Below are positions 8,089 to 16,163 of a DNA stretch of 64,000 bases, in pieces. The stretch comes from Winogradskyella eckloniae (GTDB lineage: Bacteria > Bacteroidota > Bacteroidia > Flavobacteriales > Flavobacteriaceae), in assembly GCF_013249045.1 (NCBI RefSeq), contig NZ_JABRWP010000007.1:114807-178806 (forward strand), written 5' to 3'. The position numbers were made by a program, and so were the translations under genes. The number at the start of each line of letters is the position of its first letter. The stretch's first letter is position 1. The notes beneath the pieces were generated by a model, which did no database searches, was not told the origin of the DNA, and saw only the letters and a program-made list of their open reading frames with translations.

Positions 8089-9591
8089 ATGAAAAAAATG
8101 TACCGTTTGGTAGTCGTATGCATTGCTATTACCATAGTGTCTTGTGCTAAAGACACTATTTTAGAAGAGGAGCTTAATGCCAATCAGTTTCCCGAAAAAG
8201 CATTAACCATAGATCAGATTAATCAAAGAATCAGTGAGCAAATTGAAGCAACAGGCGATTTTGATTGGAATAATGAAGATGCACATTTTGTTTGGAGCGC
8301 CTTAATTTTAGGGCAAAATGTACTAACTGTAGGTTATGGTAATGAAGGACAAAGCTATAGTGAAGTTGTAGATAATGAGTTAATTCAGAAAAAGAATGAG
8401 CTGCTATCAATTATAATGTCAACAGAGCAGGTAGATAAAGATAATTTTAAGCTAAAAGAAGATGAAATTCTTACTGTTTTTGATGCTGAAGTAACCAAGT
8501 TAGAAACTGTTGTAGCGCTTAGAAAAAGTGAATATGTTAGGTATTTGGAGCCAAACGGCTACAACCATTATGTCGCTGGTTCGGTACAAAAATCGAGCTC
8601 AGGTTGCGATAAAAGTGCAGATTATATAAACACTGCGCATTATACAACAACAACGCCTAATAATGTGCAAGTCTCTTGGCATTTTAATGAACACAACATA
8701 CAAAGTGCTTGGAGTAAGTCTACGGGTTCTGGTGTAACTATTGGGTTAATTGACACTGGTATTTCTAGATATCAATCACTATTAACTTCAGCAGGAATTA
8801 ATGATGGGTATTCTTCAGGACGTTTTGTTCAGAAGTATGGAACCTTTATAGATTCTAATTGGTGGTGGTCTAATAATTATGATGGTCCAGATGATAAATG
8901 TGGACATGGAACAGCAATGGGTTCTACAATGGCATCGCCTAGAAATAATGACGGTATGCCTGTTGGTGTGGCTTACAACGCCAACTTAGTTGCGTACAGA
9001 GCTACAGAAGATGTTTTACTAAATGATTATCATGAAAGAAAAGGCGTTTCTAAAGCCTTAACACAATTAGGGAATAGAAGTGATGTAAAAATTATTTCTA
9101 TGTCTATCGGTTACGTTTGGTCAATTGGAAATATTAAAGATGCTGTAAAATATGCCTACAGTAAAGGAAAACTGATTTTTGCAGCTGGCGGAACGTCGAC
9201 AAGTTTTACAAATGGCTTTGGTGTCATTTTTCCGGCAACAATGAGTGAAACTGTGGCTGTAACAGGTGTAAATGATGGAAGTAACTACGAACGTTGCGAA
9301 ACGTGCCATAGTGGAAGTAAAATAGATTTCACAATAATAATGGAAGGCGATAACAATACAAGTAAAGCGCCTCCTGTTTTAAACTTTTATAATGGTCAAC
9401 GTCGTTATACAGGTGGTTCTTCTGCAGCAACCGCAACGACAGCTGGTATTGCGGCTTTGATTTGGTCTAAGTATCCTAATTGGAGTAGAACACAAGTGAT
9501 TAATAGGTTGAAGCAATCGTCTGATTTATATCCTTATAAGAGTAGTAGCTTTGGCTACGGGAATATTGATGCACTACAAGCTGTGCAATAA
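8089..9591 (+). CDS. S8-family subtilisin-like serine protease, lipoprotein
   Basis: A 500-residue protein with a lipoprotein signal (lipobox ending in C19 of VSCAKD). A propeptide-like region of about 140 residues precedes the catalytic domain. The triad is visible: D222 in GLIDTG, H273 in CGHGTAMG and S445 in TGGSSAATA. The oxyanion-hole position, normally Asn in AAGN, is Gly368 (FAAGGTS). A CETC pair near 403-406 could form a disulfide. It ends with the catalytic domain and has no T9SS or PEP-CTERM tail. A terminator follows. Confidence 0.88.
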   Translation: MKKMYRLVVVCIAITIVSCAKDTILEEELNANQFPEKALTIDQINQRISEQIEATGDFDWNNEDAHFVWSALILGQNVLTVGYGNEGQSYSEVVDNELIQKKNELLSIIMSTEQVDKDNFKLKEDEILTVFDAEVTKLETVVALRKSEYVRYLEPNGYNHYVAGSVQKSSSGCDKSADYINTAHYTTTTPNNVQVSWHFNEHNIQSAWSKSTGSGVTIGLIDTGISRYQSLLTSAGINDGYSSGRFVQKYGTFIDSNWWWSNNYDGPDDKCGHGTAMGSTMASPRNNDGMPVGVAYNANLVAYRATEDVLLNDYHERKGVSKALTQLGNRSDVKIISMSIGYVWSIGNIKDAVKYAYSKGKLIFAAGGTSTSFTNGFGVIFPATMSETVAVTGVNDGSNYERCETCHSGSKIDFTIIMEGDNNTSKAPPVLNFYNGQRRYTGGSSAATATTAGIAALIWSKYPNWSRTQVINRLKQSSDLYPYKSSSFGYGNIDALQAVQ

Positions 9592-9610
9592 CTTAAAATT
9601 GAATTGAAAT

Positions 9611-9647
9611 AAAAAAATCCTTTTCAAATTGAAAAGGATTTTTTTTA
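9611..9647. terminator. bidirectional hairpin terminator
   Basis: AAAAAATCCTTTTCAA / TTGAAAAGGATTTTTT inverted repeat with A and T tracts on both sides, between the convergent subtilase and O-methyltransferase genes. Confidence 0.85.
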
Positions 9648-9649
9648 AT

Positions 9650-10291
9650 TTATTTTTTTCTACTTATCGTTAAACCATCTCTAATAGGAAGCAGCACAGT
9701 TTCAATTCGTTCATCATCTTTTAGAAGAGTGTTGTAATCTAAAACTGCTTTGGTAGATTTATCTTTTTCATCTAAGGGTTCTACAACTTTTCCGTGCCAT
9801 AAAACATTATCAGATAAGATAATACCTCCAGAATTTAACTTGTCAATGACTAAGTGAAAGTAATTAGAGTAGTTAGGTTTATCCGCATCTATAAAAACTA
9901 AATCAAAAGTTTGATTTAGTTTGGGAACAATATCTAAAGCACTTCCTGTATGCTGAATGATTTGTTTTCCATAACTAGATTTGTCAAAATACTTACGCTG
10001 AAAGTCTACCAATTCTTCATTAATATCAATAGTATGCAATTCGCCATCGCTAACTAAACCTTCAGCTAAACATAATGTAGAATAGCCAGTAAATGTCCCT
10101 AATTCTAAAATAGATTGAGGTCGTATTAATTTAGAAATCATACTCAACACTCGTCCTTGATAAGGACCACTGAGCATAATAGGTTGCAGCACTTTCTGAT
10201 ATGTTTCTCTGGTGAGCTGTTTTAATAAATCGGGCTCTTGTTCAGAATGTGCAACAACATAGTTGTCTAGATTTTCTGGTAAGAAATACAT
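9650..10291 (-). CDS. class I SAM-dependent O-methyltransferase (caffeoyl-CoA/catechol OMT family)
   Basis: A 213-residue protein with the Methyltransf_3 layout. SAM motif I is ILELGTFTGYSTL near residues 66-78. The acidic loop LHTIDINEE and the metal-site segment LVFIDADKPNYSNYF follow, then SDNVLWHGKV with the Asp-Asn pair that binds the divalent cation. It would methylate a catechol-type hydroxyl; the substrate is unknown. It lies 28 bp downstream of the small membrane protein gene and probably shares its transcript. Confidence 0.88.
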   Translation of the reverse strand: MYFLPENLDNYVVAHSEQEPDLLKQLTRETYQKVLQPIMLSGPYQGRVLSMISKLIRPQSILELGTFTGYSTLCLAEGLVSDGELHTIDINEELVDFQRKYFDKSSYGKQIIQHTGSALDIVPKLNQTFDLVFIDADKPNYSNYFHLVIDKLNSGGIILSDNVLWHGKVVEPLDEKDKSTKAVLDYNTLLKDDERIETVLLPIRDGLTISRKK

Positions 10292-10319
10292 ATCTAAAAA
10301 TTTAATGCATCAAAAACAA

Positions 10320-10547
10320 TTATTCAGCAGACTCTTCTTGCTGAACTTCTACTTCAGCTTCTTCTGCTTCTGGTTTGCCCATAAAGAAAAGAACAGCACC
10401 TACAACAACAAGCCCAATTTTAATAGCCCAAGCAGCAGTGTCGCCCCAAGAATAAATCCACATTAAGATTGTTGGAACTCTGTCAAAGAAATTTAAAACA
10501 ATAGCAAATAGGCCAAAAAAGACCATGTATCCTCCGATTTTTTTCAT
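10320..10547 (-). CDS. small two-helix membrane protein with acidic tail
   Basis: A 75-residue protein with two hydrophobic segments (about residues 6-20 and 38-56) and a C-terminal tail made almost entirely of E, A, V and Q (KPEAEEAEVEVQQEESAE). No family recognised beyond small Flavobacteriaceae membrane proteins. It sits between the ACMSD gene and the O-methyltransferase, same strand. The coding frame is supported by the clear membrane topology and the ATG start. Confidence 0.65.
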   Translation of the reverse strand: MKKIGGYMVFFGLFAIVLNFFDRVPTILMWIYSWGDTAAWAIKIGLVVVGAVLFFMGKPEAEEAEVEVQQEESAE

Positions 10548-10601
10548 AATATATTTAGTTGGTTAGAGTTTAAATATAGACATAATAAATGAATTTCAAA
10601 G

Positions 10602-11687
10602 CTATGATGTAATTCTTGCAATTAACTTTTGCTTAGCGTCTTCGTCATCACCACATAGCCATTGAATGACATTGTCTTCCCATATGGCATCACCTTCATT
10701 TGCTGTAATTATCTCTCTGTCAATCGCTAAGTCAATTATTTTTCCTGGATAAGAGGACTGCTTTTCGCTTTCCATTTCGCCTAAAGGATAAGGGTCATCA
10801 AGTCCCATAATTACTTGTTTAGAACCTTGATTTCTAATCAATAATTCTAAGCCTCCAGTATCATGTACTAAAGTGTCAAAGAAGATATTTTTATGACCAA
10901 CCGCTTTTCTCGGATGACTTTTGCCTTCAAATAAATCTGGTCGTCCATCAAACCCTTGGATACGTCTTCCTAAGTTAATTTGTGCCAATTGGCCACCATG
11001 CGCAAAACAAGTTCTCATATTTGGATATTTATCTTGGTAGCCATTTAACGTTAAGAAGTGGTACGCGTCTCCACATTGTGCTAACATCCAAATTAAGTGA
11101 AAACGCCATGATGTGTTTTCTAATTTTATAAACTTTTCGCCATCGTAAGGATGGATTTCTACAGCCAAATTATATTTGTTGGCCATTTCAAAAATGGGCT
11201 CGTTTTCTTCGTCAAAAATACAACGCCAAGTACCAATAGAATCCATGTAGTGCGTTGGCAAACATAATAAGCGCATACCTAATACTTCTACGCAACGTTC
11301 AATTTCCCAGCATGCACTTCGTACAAATCCAGGATGAACCACAAAACCAGAGGTAAACTTACTTGGATGATTATGCTGTACTTTGGCATTAAAATCATTT
11401 TGAAACCGTAAGGCTTGCTTCATTTCTTCAACCCTTAAACCATTACCATAAAGTTGGGATAGGTTTAAAACCACAGCGTGGTCTAGCTTATTGCGTTCCA
11501 TCCATTCTAATTTTTCGTCTAAGAAAAAACTAGAATCTGTAATGGGACGGTTCCAGTCCTTTTGGAGCATAAATTTTCGGTCTTTATCGACCCAAAATAT
11601 GCCTTTGTCTTTCATGAATTGTGGAATCTCTTCAGGATAGGGAAGAAGGTGTGAGTGACCGTTTATTCTTAATTTACGTTTTGTCAT
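10602..11687 (-). CDS. nbaD: 2-amino-3-carboxymuconate-6-semialdehyde decarboxylase (ACMSD), amidohydrolase family
   Basis: A 361-residue amidohydrolase with the ACMSD metal site: H11-S-H13 near the N-terminus, H179 in VEIHPYD, H230 in CFAHGG and D297/D298 in MGLDDPYPLGEME. In ACMSD the last motif reads GTDYPFPLGE. ACMSD decarboxylates the ring-opened product of 3-hydroxyanthranilate dioxygenase to 2-aminomuconate semialdehyde, diverting it from quinolinate. The dioxygenase gene lies 52 bp upstream on the same strand, which strongly supports the call. Minor doubt remains because related amidohydrolases share the fold. Confidence 0.85.
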   Translation of the reverse strand: MTKRKLRINGHSHLLPYPEEIPQFMKDKGIFWVDKDRKFMLQKDWNRPITDSSFFLDEKLEWMERNKLDHAVVLNLSQLYGNGLRVEEMKQALRFQNDFNAKVQHNHPSKFTSGFVVHPGFVRSACWEIERCVEVLGMRLLCLPTHYMDSIGTWRCIFDEENEPIFEMANKYNLAVEIHPYDGEKFIKLENTSWRFHLIWMLAQCGDAYHFLTLNGYQDKYPNMRTCFAHGGQLAQINLGRRIQGFDGRPDLFEGKSHPRKAVGHKNIFFDTLVHDTGGLELLIRNQGSKQVIMGLDDPYPLGEMESEKQSSYPGKIIDLAIDREIITANEGDAIWEDNVIQWLCGDDEDAKQKLIARITS

Positions 11688-11739
11688 ATAGATTGTGAAA
11701 CTTAGAGCAGTTAAATAACTCCGTTGATTAATTTATTCT

Positions 11740-12276
11740 CTATTCTTCGATTTGAACCTTTTTTGGTGGTTCCATAATTTCACCGCAATTAGGACAGCTA
11801 CGTTTGTTTTTGTCACCGTAATACTTGTCGAAAATAGCAGGCATATCGGTTTCAATGTTATCTAAAGTGAAATCTTCCTCATAAAGTTTTGTGGTACAGT
11901 TTTCACAATACCATAATAACGCATCTTGTACACCTTCTTCTCTAGGATATTCAATAACCAAACCAACCGTATTGGCACCGCGTTGTGGCGAATGAGGCAC
12001 TTTTGGAGGTAAAAGAAAAATATCACCTTCTTTTATATGAATGTCTTTAGGTACGCCTTCATCTATAACTTTTAAAACAATATCACCTTCTACCTGATAG
12101 AAAAACTCTGGTGTTTCATTGTAGTGGTAATCTTTTCTGCTGTTGGGACCACCAACGACCATCACAATAAAATCGCCATCTTTCCAAACCACTTTATTAC
12201 CAACAGGTGGTTTGAGTAAATGACGGTTGTCTTCAATCCATTCTTTAAAATTTATGGGTGGAAATAGTTTGCTCAT
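11740..12276 (-). CDS. nbaC: 3-hydroxyanthranilate 3,4-dioxygenase
   Basis: A 178-residue cupin. The iron ligands H51, E57 (HYNETPEFFYQ) and H95 (VPHSPQR) are in place. The C-terminal rubredoxin-like site C124-x2-C127 and C161-x2-C164 is also present, as in bacterial enzymes. It opens the ring of 3-hydroxyanthranilate with O2 to give 2-amino-3-carboxymuconate semialdehyde, the substrate of the ACMSD encoded next door. Upstream lies a repeat-filled 226-bp gap before the SDR gene. Confidence 0.93.
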   Translation of the reverse strand: MSKLFPPINFKEWIEDNRHLLKPPVGNKVVWKDGDFIVMVVGGPNSRKDYHYNETPEFFYQVEGDIVLKVIDEGVPKDIHIKEGDIFLLPPKVPHSPQRGANTVGLVIEYPREEGVQDALLWYCENCTTKLYEEDFTLDNIETDMPAIFDKYYGDKNKRSCPNCGEIMEPPKKVQIEE

Positions 12277-12286
12277 GATAAGAAGA

Positions 12287-12504
12287 AGCCCATCCTAACC
12301 TTCCCGAATGGGAAGGAACTCTTACTTGGGCGGATAAGAGTAGTTATTAAACAATAATATTTAAATCGTAATAGCTAAAAAATTATTTCACTAATATACA
12401 AAGACCGTCAAGGTTTTTAAAACCTTTAAAGCCTATTTTTAAGTTAAGAATTGCCGCAACAGTTTCTCCTTCCCTTATGGGAAGGGATAGGGAAGGGCTT
12501 TTTT
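12287..12504. repeat. REP-doublet (REPIN-like) element between the dioxygenase and SDR genes
   Basis: The gap holds two palindromes in opposite orientation. One is at 12287-12320 (AAGCCCATCCTAACCTTCCC, then GAATGGGAAGGAACT). The other is at about 12464-12504 (CCTTCCCTTATGGGAAGG, then GGAAGGGCTTTTTT). Each arm is itself a hairpin, and the pair forms a larger inverted repeat of about 218 bp with AT-rich DNA between. The right arm runs into the stop codon of the SDR gene and could act as its terminator. A further CAAGGTTTTTAAAACCTT-type palindrome lies near 12409. Confidence 0.75.
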
Positions 12505-13285
12505 ATAGTGATTTTGTTCGTCCACCATCCACAGGAAGGTTAATTCCATTAATATAAGCAGCACGTTCACTCGCTAAAAATGTTATAGCATCGGCTAGTT
12601 CTTCTGGTTGGGCAAAGCGTTTTGCTGGCACTGCGTTTTTCATGGCATTTGCAGCTTCTTCTTCCGTGTTTCCTGATTTAGCCGATTTATTTTTAATAAT
12701 TTGAGTTAAACGCTCTGTACCAGTGGCTCCAGGTAAAACATTGTTTACTGTAATACCAAACTGACCAAGCTCATTAGCTAATGTTTTACTCCAATTAGCA
12801 ACGGCTCCTCTAATGGTGTTACTCACGCCAAGACCATCTAAAGGTTGTTTTACAGAGGTTGAAATCACATTGATAATACGACCAAAACCTTCCTCTTTCA
12901 TAAAGGGAACAACGGTTTGAACGAGAACATGATTACATTTTAAATGTTGGGTAAAAGCCGATTCAAATTCATCAACTTCAGCAGAAAAAACAGGACCGCC
13001 TTTTGGGCCACCTGTATTATTTACCAAAATATGAAAACCATGATGGTTTGAAATATATTCCGAAACCTTAGTTTTTAAATCTTCTGGATTCGAAAAATCA
13101 GCCACAATATAATCGTGTGTTCTTTGCTGAGGTAATTCAGAAAGTACCGTTTTTAATTTATCTTCATTTCTTGCTACTAAGGTCACTTGAACACCTTCGG
13201 CTGCTAATGCCATTGCTGTTGCTTTTCCTATGCCTGCTGTACTGCCGCAGACTAGTGCGTATTTGTTGTTTAGTTGTAAGTCCAT
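12503..13285 (-). CDS. SDR-family oxidoreductase (BKR-like, atypical active site)
   Basis: A 260-residue Rossmann-fold short-chain dehydrogenase. The cofactor motif is GSTAGIGKA near residues 14-22. NNTGGPKGG and the C-terminal INLPVDGGR are typical. The catalytic region reads ISTSVKQPLDGLGVSNTIRGAV, so the usual YxxxK is replaced by SNTIR. A known subgroup of BKR-like SDRs has this change. It may reduce or oxidise an intermediate of the surrounding tryptophan-degradation cluster, but no step of the known pathway needs it. Both sides of the gene carry REP doublets. Confidence 0.8.
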   Translation of the reverse strand: MDLQLNNKYALVCGSTAGIGKATAMALAAEGVQVTLVARNEDKLKTVLSELPQQRTHDYIVADFSNPEDLKTKVSEYISNHHGFHILVNNTGGPKGGPVFSAEVDEFESAFTQHLKCNHVLVQTVVPFMKEEGFGRIINVISTSVKQPLDGLGVSNTIRGAVANWSKTLANELGQFGITVNNVLPGATGTERLTQIIKNKSAKSGNTEEEAANAMKNAVPAKRFAQPEELADAITFLASERAAYINGINLPVDGGRTKSL

Positions 13286-13411
13286 AAGCCCATCCCAACC
13301 TTCCCAAACGGAAGGGGTTTTGTTTAGAGTTATTATTTTAAAAATTTATTCAATTTATATTTAGAGTTCCAATCTAGTTTCTTCCCTTATGGGAAGACGG
13401 AAGATGGGCTT
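13286..13411. repeat. REP-doublet (REPIN-like) element between the SDR and dehydrogenase genes
   Basis: Left arm at 13286-13322 (AAGCCCATCCCAACCTTCCC, then AAACGGAAGGGG). Right arm at 13380-13411 (CTTCCCTTATGGGAAG, then GAAGATGGGCTT). The two are inverted copies of the same unit seen at 12287 and 16125, with about 57 bp of AT-rich sequence between. Confidence 0.75.
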
Positions 13412-14890
13412 CTAGTATTTTATACAAACATTCTTAGCTTCCGTAAAAAAGCGTAAGGCTTCAAATCCACCTTCACGTCCTACACCTGAGGCTTTTACGC
13501 CGCCAAAAGGGGTTCTTAAATCGCGCATCATCCAAGTGTTTACCCAAACAATACCTGCTTGTAATTGGTTACTTAGTTTCATGGTGCGTTTTAGATTGTT
13601 GGTCCACAAGGTCGCTGATAAACCATATTTTACTTTGTTTGCCATTTTCGAAACCTCGTCTTCTTTACTGAAAGGCATTATGGTTACTACTGGTCCAAAA
13701 ATTTCTTCTTGATTCACTCTGCAATTGTCATTGGGAACTTCAATAACGGTTGGTTCTAAATAATAGCCGTTTTCAAATCCTGCAACAGTCACTTCATTGC
13801 CTCCACAAAGTATAGTTCCATTTTCTGTTTTTGCAATGTTGATGTATTCTTTTACTTTTTCAAGATGTGGTTTGGACACTAAAGCGCCAATATTGGTATC
13901 GGATTCTGATGGATGTCCAACTTTAAGTTGTTTTACTTTTACAACAAAATCAATCTTAAATTTTTCATAGAGGGAAGCTTCCACAAAAATACGACTGCCA
14001 CACAAACAAATCTGTCCTTGATTAGCAAATGAAGAACGTACTGTAGTGTTCAACATATCCTCGTAATCGCAATCGGCAAAAATGATATTTGGGTTTTTTC
14101 CACCTAATTCTAAAGATAGCTTTTTGAACATTGGTGCGGCGACTTTGGCAATATGTGCTCCTGTTGCTGTACCTCCTGTAAAGGAAATCGCTTTTATGTC
14201 TGGATGCTCAATAATGGCTTGTCCTGTGGTTGTTCCTAAGCCGTGAATAATATTTAAAACACCTTTTGGTAAACCTGCTTCGTTACAAATTTCTCCAAGT
14301 AGATAAGCCGTCATTGGTGTAACTTCACTTGGTTTGGCAACCACACAATTTCCTGCGGCTAATGCTGGTGCAATTTTCCACGTAAAGAGATAGAGTGGAA
14401 GGTTCCAAGGCGAAATACAACCGACAACGCCAATGGGTTGACGCAAGGTATAATTTATGGCATTCTGACCAACAGACTCATGACTTTCACTGGCAAATTG
14501 CGTAATGGCATTCCCAAAGAATCGAAAATTACTTGCTGCTCTCGGAATATCTATGGCTTTTGCTAATGATATTGGTTTGCCATTGTCTTTACTTTCGGCT
14601 TCAGCAAAACGGTCTAAATTCGCTTCTAATAATTCTGAAATTCTAATGAGGATTCTGCTACGTTCTTCTAATGTGGTTTGCGACCACAGCCTAAAGGCTG
14701 ATTTGGCATTTTTATACGCTTCTTCTACGTCTTCTTTGGTTGAATTCGGAATTTGTCCATAAATAGCACCATCTGATGGATTATAGTTATCTATCCAGTT
14801 GCCTTGAATTGGATTTTGGAATTTTCCGTTTATGTAGTTTTTAATTCCTGCGAAGGCAGGAATCTCAACTTTTTTTGTTTTTTCTGACAC
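13412..14890 (-). CDS. aldehyde dehydrogenase, probable 2-aminomuconate semialdehyde dehydrogenase
   Basis: A 492-residue NAD(P)-dependent aldehyde dehydrogenase. E261 in SLELGGKNP is the general base and C295 in GQICLCGSR the nucleophile. FTGGTATG is the cofactor loop and GREGGFEALRFFTEAKN the C-terminal motif. Context places it after ACMSD, so oxidation of 2-aminomuconate semialdehyde to 2-aminomuconate (AmnC/NbaE role) is the best guess. Specificity cannot be proven by eye. Residues 8-16 (VEIPAFAGI) are encoded by a palindromic DNA repeat inside the reading frame. Confidence 0.85.
   Translation of the reverse strand: MSEKTKKVEIPAFAGIKNYINGKFQNPIQGNWIDNYNPSDGAIYGQIPNSTKEDVEEAYKNAKSAFRLWSQTTLEERSRILIRISELLEANLDRFAEAESKDNGKPISLAKAIDIPRAASNFRFFGNAITQFASESHESVGQNAINYTLRQPIGVVGCISPWNLPLYLFTWKIAPALAAGNCVVAKPSEVTPMTAYLLGEICNEAGLPKGVLNIIHGLGTTTGQAIIEHPDIKAISFTGGTATGAHIAKVAAPMFKKLSLELGGKNPNIIFADCDYEDMLNTTVRSSFANQGQICLCGSRIFVEASLYEKFKIDFVVKVKQLKVGHPSESDTNIGALVSKPHLEKVKEYINIAKTENGTILCGGNEVTVAGFENGYYLEPTVIEVPNDNCRVNQEEIFGPVVTIMPFSKEDEVSKMANKVKYGLSATLWTNNLKRTMKLSNQLQAGIVWVNTWMMRDLRTPFGGVKASGVGREGGFEALRFFTEAKNVCIKY
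14844..14863. repeat. palindromic repeat embedded in a coding sequence
   Basis: ATTCCTGC-gaag-GCAGGAAT, a perfect 8-bp inverted repeat. On the minus strand it encodes IPAFAGI at the N-terminus of the aldehyde dehydrogenase. Palindromes of this kind (ATTCCTGCnnnnGCAGGAAT) are, from memory, dispersed intergenic repeats in many bacteria; here the element is in frame. Confidence 0.75.
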
Positions 14891-14904
14891 AAGTTTTAAG
14901 TTGT

Positions 14905-15561
14905 TTAGTTTTGATAGCCTCCTACTGTTTTATCTAGTACCCATTTGTTGTTTTCTTTTTTATAGAGTAATTCATATCCATGAGACATAAAATAACCCAT
15001 AGAAATATAAGATTTATTTAGTTTTTTATTAAAGATTGGTTTATATAATATCAATTGTCCTTCTTTCTCATTATCTGTCTCTAATTTTAGAATAGAGTCT
15101 TTTGAAACCAACCTAACTTCTTTAAAATTATCATCATAATATCTAATTTTTGACCAATCTACAATGTTGTGTCCATATTTTGAAAGCTTAAAAACATCTA
15201 AGACTTGGTTTTCTTTTATTTGATTAATAATAAAAGTTGTGTCATTCTCTTTAAAAAAATGATTAATAACTTCAGGAAAAGTTGATGGTTTTCCTAATAA
15301 TTTTAAATATTTAATATCTGTATTTCCGGTATAGTTATAAGAATGAAACATTAGGTATGGATTTTTGCTACTATAAGGATATAAATAATCATCCTCTTTA
15401 TTACTTAAAATTTCATTTAAGAAATTAAGCTTAAATTCATCGGTAATTAAAGGTGTTTCAATTGTAGTTTCTTTAAATTTATTAGTTATTATATCCTTTT
15501 CTGAGTTCTGACAAGATAAACTCAAAAGAAAAATGAATAGATATGTATAATATAGTTTCAA
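14905..15561 (-). CDS. hypothetical lipoprotein
   Basis: A 218-residue protein. The likely start is TTG at 15561, giving MKLYYTYLFIFLLSLSCQN, a classic lipoprotein signal with lipobox LSLSC. A longer frame from 15621 only translates the palindromic repeat upstream. The mature part is rich in K, N, Y and D with no motif I recognise. The gene interrupts an otherwise metabolic cluster and is more AT-rich than its neighbours, with repeats on its upstream flank, so it may be a later insertion. Function unknown. Confidence 0.6.
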   Translation of the reverse strand: MKLYYTYLFIFLLSLSCQNSEKDIITNKFKETTIETPLITDEFKLNFLNEILSNKEDDYLYPYSSKNPYLMFHSYNYTGNTDIKYLKLLGKPSTFPEVINHFFKENDTTFIINQIKENQVLDVFKLSKYGHNIVDWSKIRYYDDNFKEVRLVSKDSILKLETDNEKEGQLILYKPIFNKKLNKSYISMGYFMSHGYELLYKKENNKWVLDKTVGGYQN

Positions 15562-15579
15562 ATAGTAATTAGTTTTTAA

Positions 15580-15624
15580 TGCTATGCGATTCCTCGTCGC
15601 TGCGCTCTGTAGGAATGACATTGA
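15580..15624. repeat. intergenic palindromic repeat (ATTCCT...AGGAAT type)
   Basis: The sequence GATTCCTCGTCGCTGCGCTC followed by TGTAGGAATGACATTGATG has ATTCCT/AGGAAT arms around a GC-rich centre. It differs in base composition from the flanking AT-rich DNA. It separates the RidA gene from the lipoprotein gene and creates a spurious N-terminal extension of the latter. Confidence 0.6.
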
Positions 15625-15631
15625 TGATTCT

Positions 15632-16027
15632 TTATTTTGGTTTATAAGCCATAACCTTTATCTCAACAACCAAATCTGGATGTGGTAACTGATGCACAGC
15701 AACGGTTGTTCTGGTTGGTCCGGTTTCTTTTTCAAAGAATTCTGCGTAAGCTTTGTTGTAATCTGCAAAGTCATTCATGTTAACTAGAAATGACGTAACG
15801 TCAACCACATCTTTAAGGCTTGCTCCAACTTTTGCTAAGTTTTTTTCTATGTTTTTTAGAACTTCTTGCGTTTGGGTGTAGGCGTTTAAACGTTTTGTTC
15901 CCATCTCGTCAATGATGTCTACGCCAGCGATGCTGTTGTCTGCACGTCTAGAACTAGTGCCTGACACGAAAATGAAATCGCCTACTTGCTTAATGTGAGG
16001 GTAAGCTCCTCTTGGTGTTACTTCCAT
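15632..16027 (-). CDS. RidA/YjgF-family deaminase, probable 2-aminomuconate deaminase
   Basis: A 131-residue single-domain RidA-fold protein. The N-terminal [23 protein letters not shown], the middle [22 protein letters not shown] and the C-terminal [25 protein letters not shown] are family hallmarks. R105 in TRTTV lies at the substrate arginine position. RidA itself hydrolyses enamines. The 2-aminomuconate deaminase of the 3-hydroxyanthranilate pathway belongs to the same family. Lying among kmo, ACMSD and the dehydrogenase genes, the deaminase role (2-aminomuconate to 4-oxalocrotonate plus ammonia) is the best inference. Confidence 0.8.
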   Translation of the reverse strand: MEVTPRGAYPHIKQVGDFIFVSGTSSRRADNSIAGVDIIDEMGTKRLNAYTQTQEVLKNIEKNLAKVGASLKDVVDVTSFLVNMNDFADYNKAYAEFFEKETGPTRTTVAVHQLPHPDLVVEIKVMAYKPK

Positions 16028-16033
16028 ATGTTT

Positions 16034-16163
16034 AAAAAGCCCCTTTTAATTTCCCCAAAAGGGGAAAAAATCAGAGCGAAAAATTGAGTTAATATTTATA
16101 ATTAATATTTTTTATGAGTCATTAGTTCCTTCCCTTTGGGAAGGTTAGGATGGGCTTTTTTTT
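16034..16163. repeat. REP-doublet (REPIN-like) element between the RidA and kmo genes
   Basis: Left arm at 16034-16071 (AAGCCCCTTTTAATTTCCCC / AAAAGGGGAAA). Right arm at 16125-16163 (CCTTCCCTTTGGGAAGG, then TTAGGATGGGCTTTTTTT). The right arm is the near-exact reverse complement of the copy at 12287. It overlaps the kmo stop codon region, and with its T tract it can double as the kmo terminator. Confidence 0.75.
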
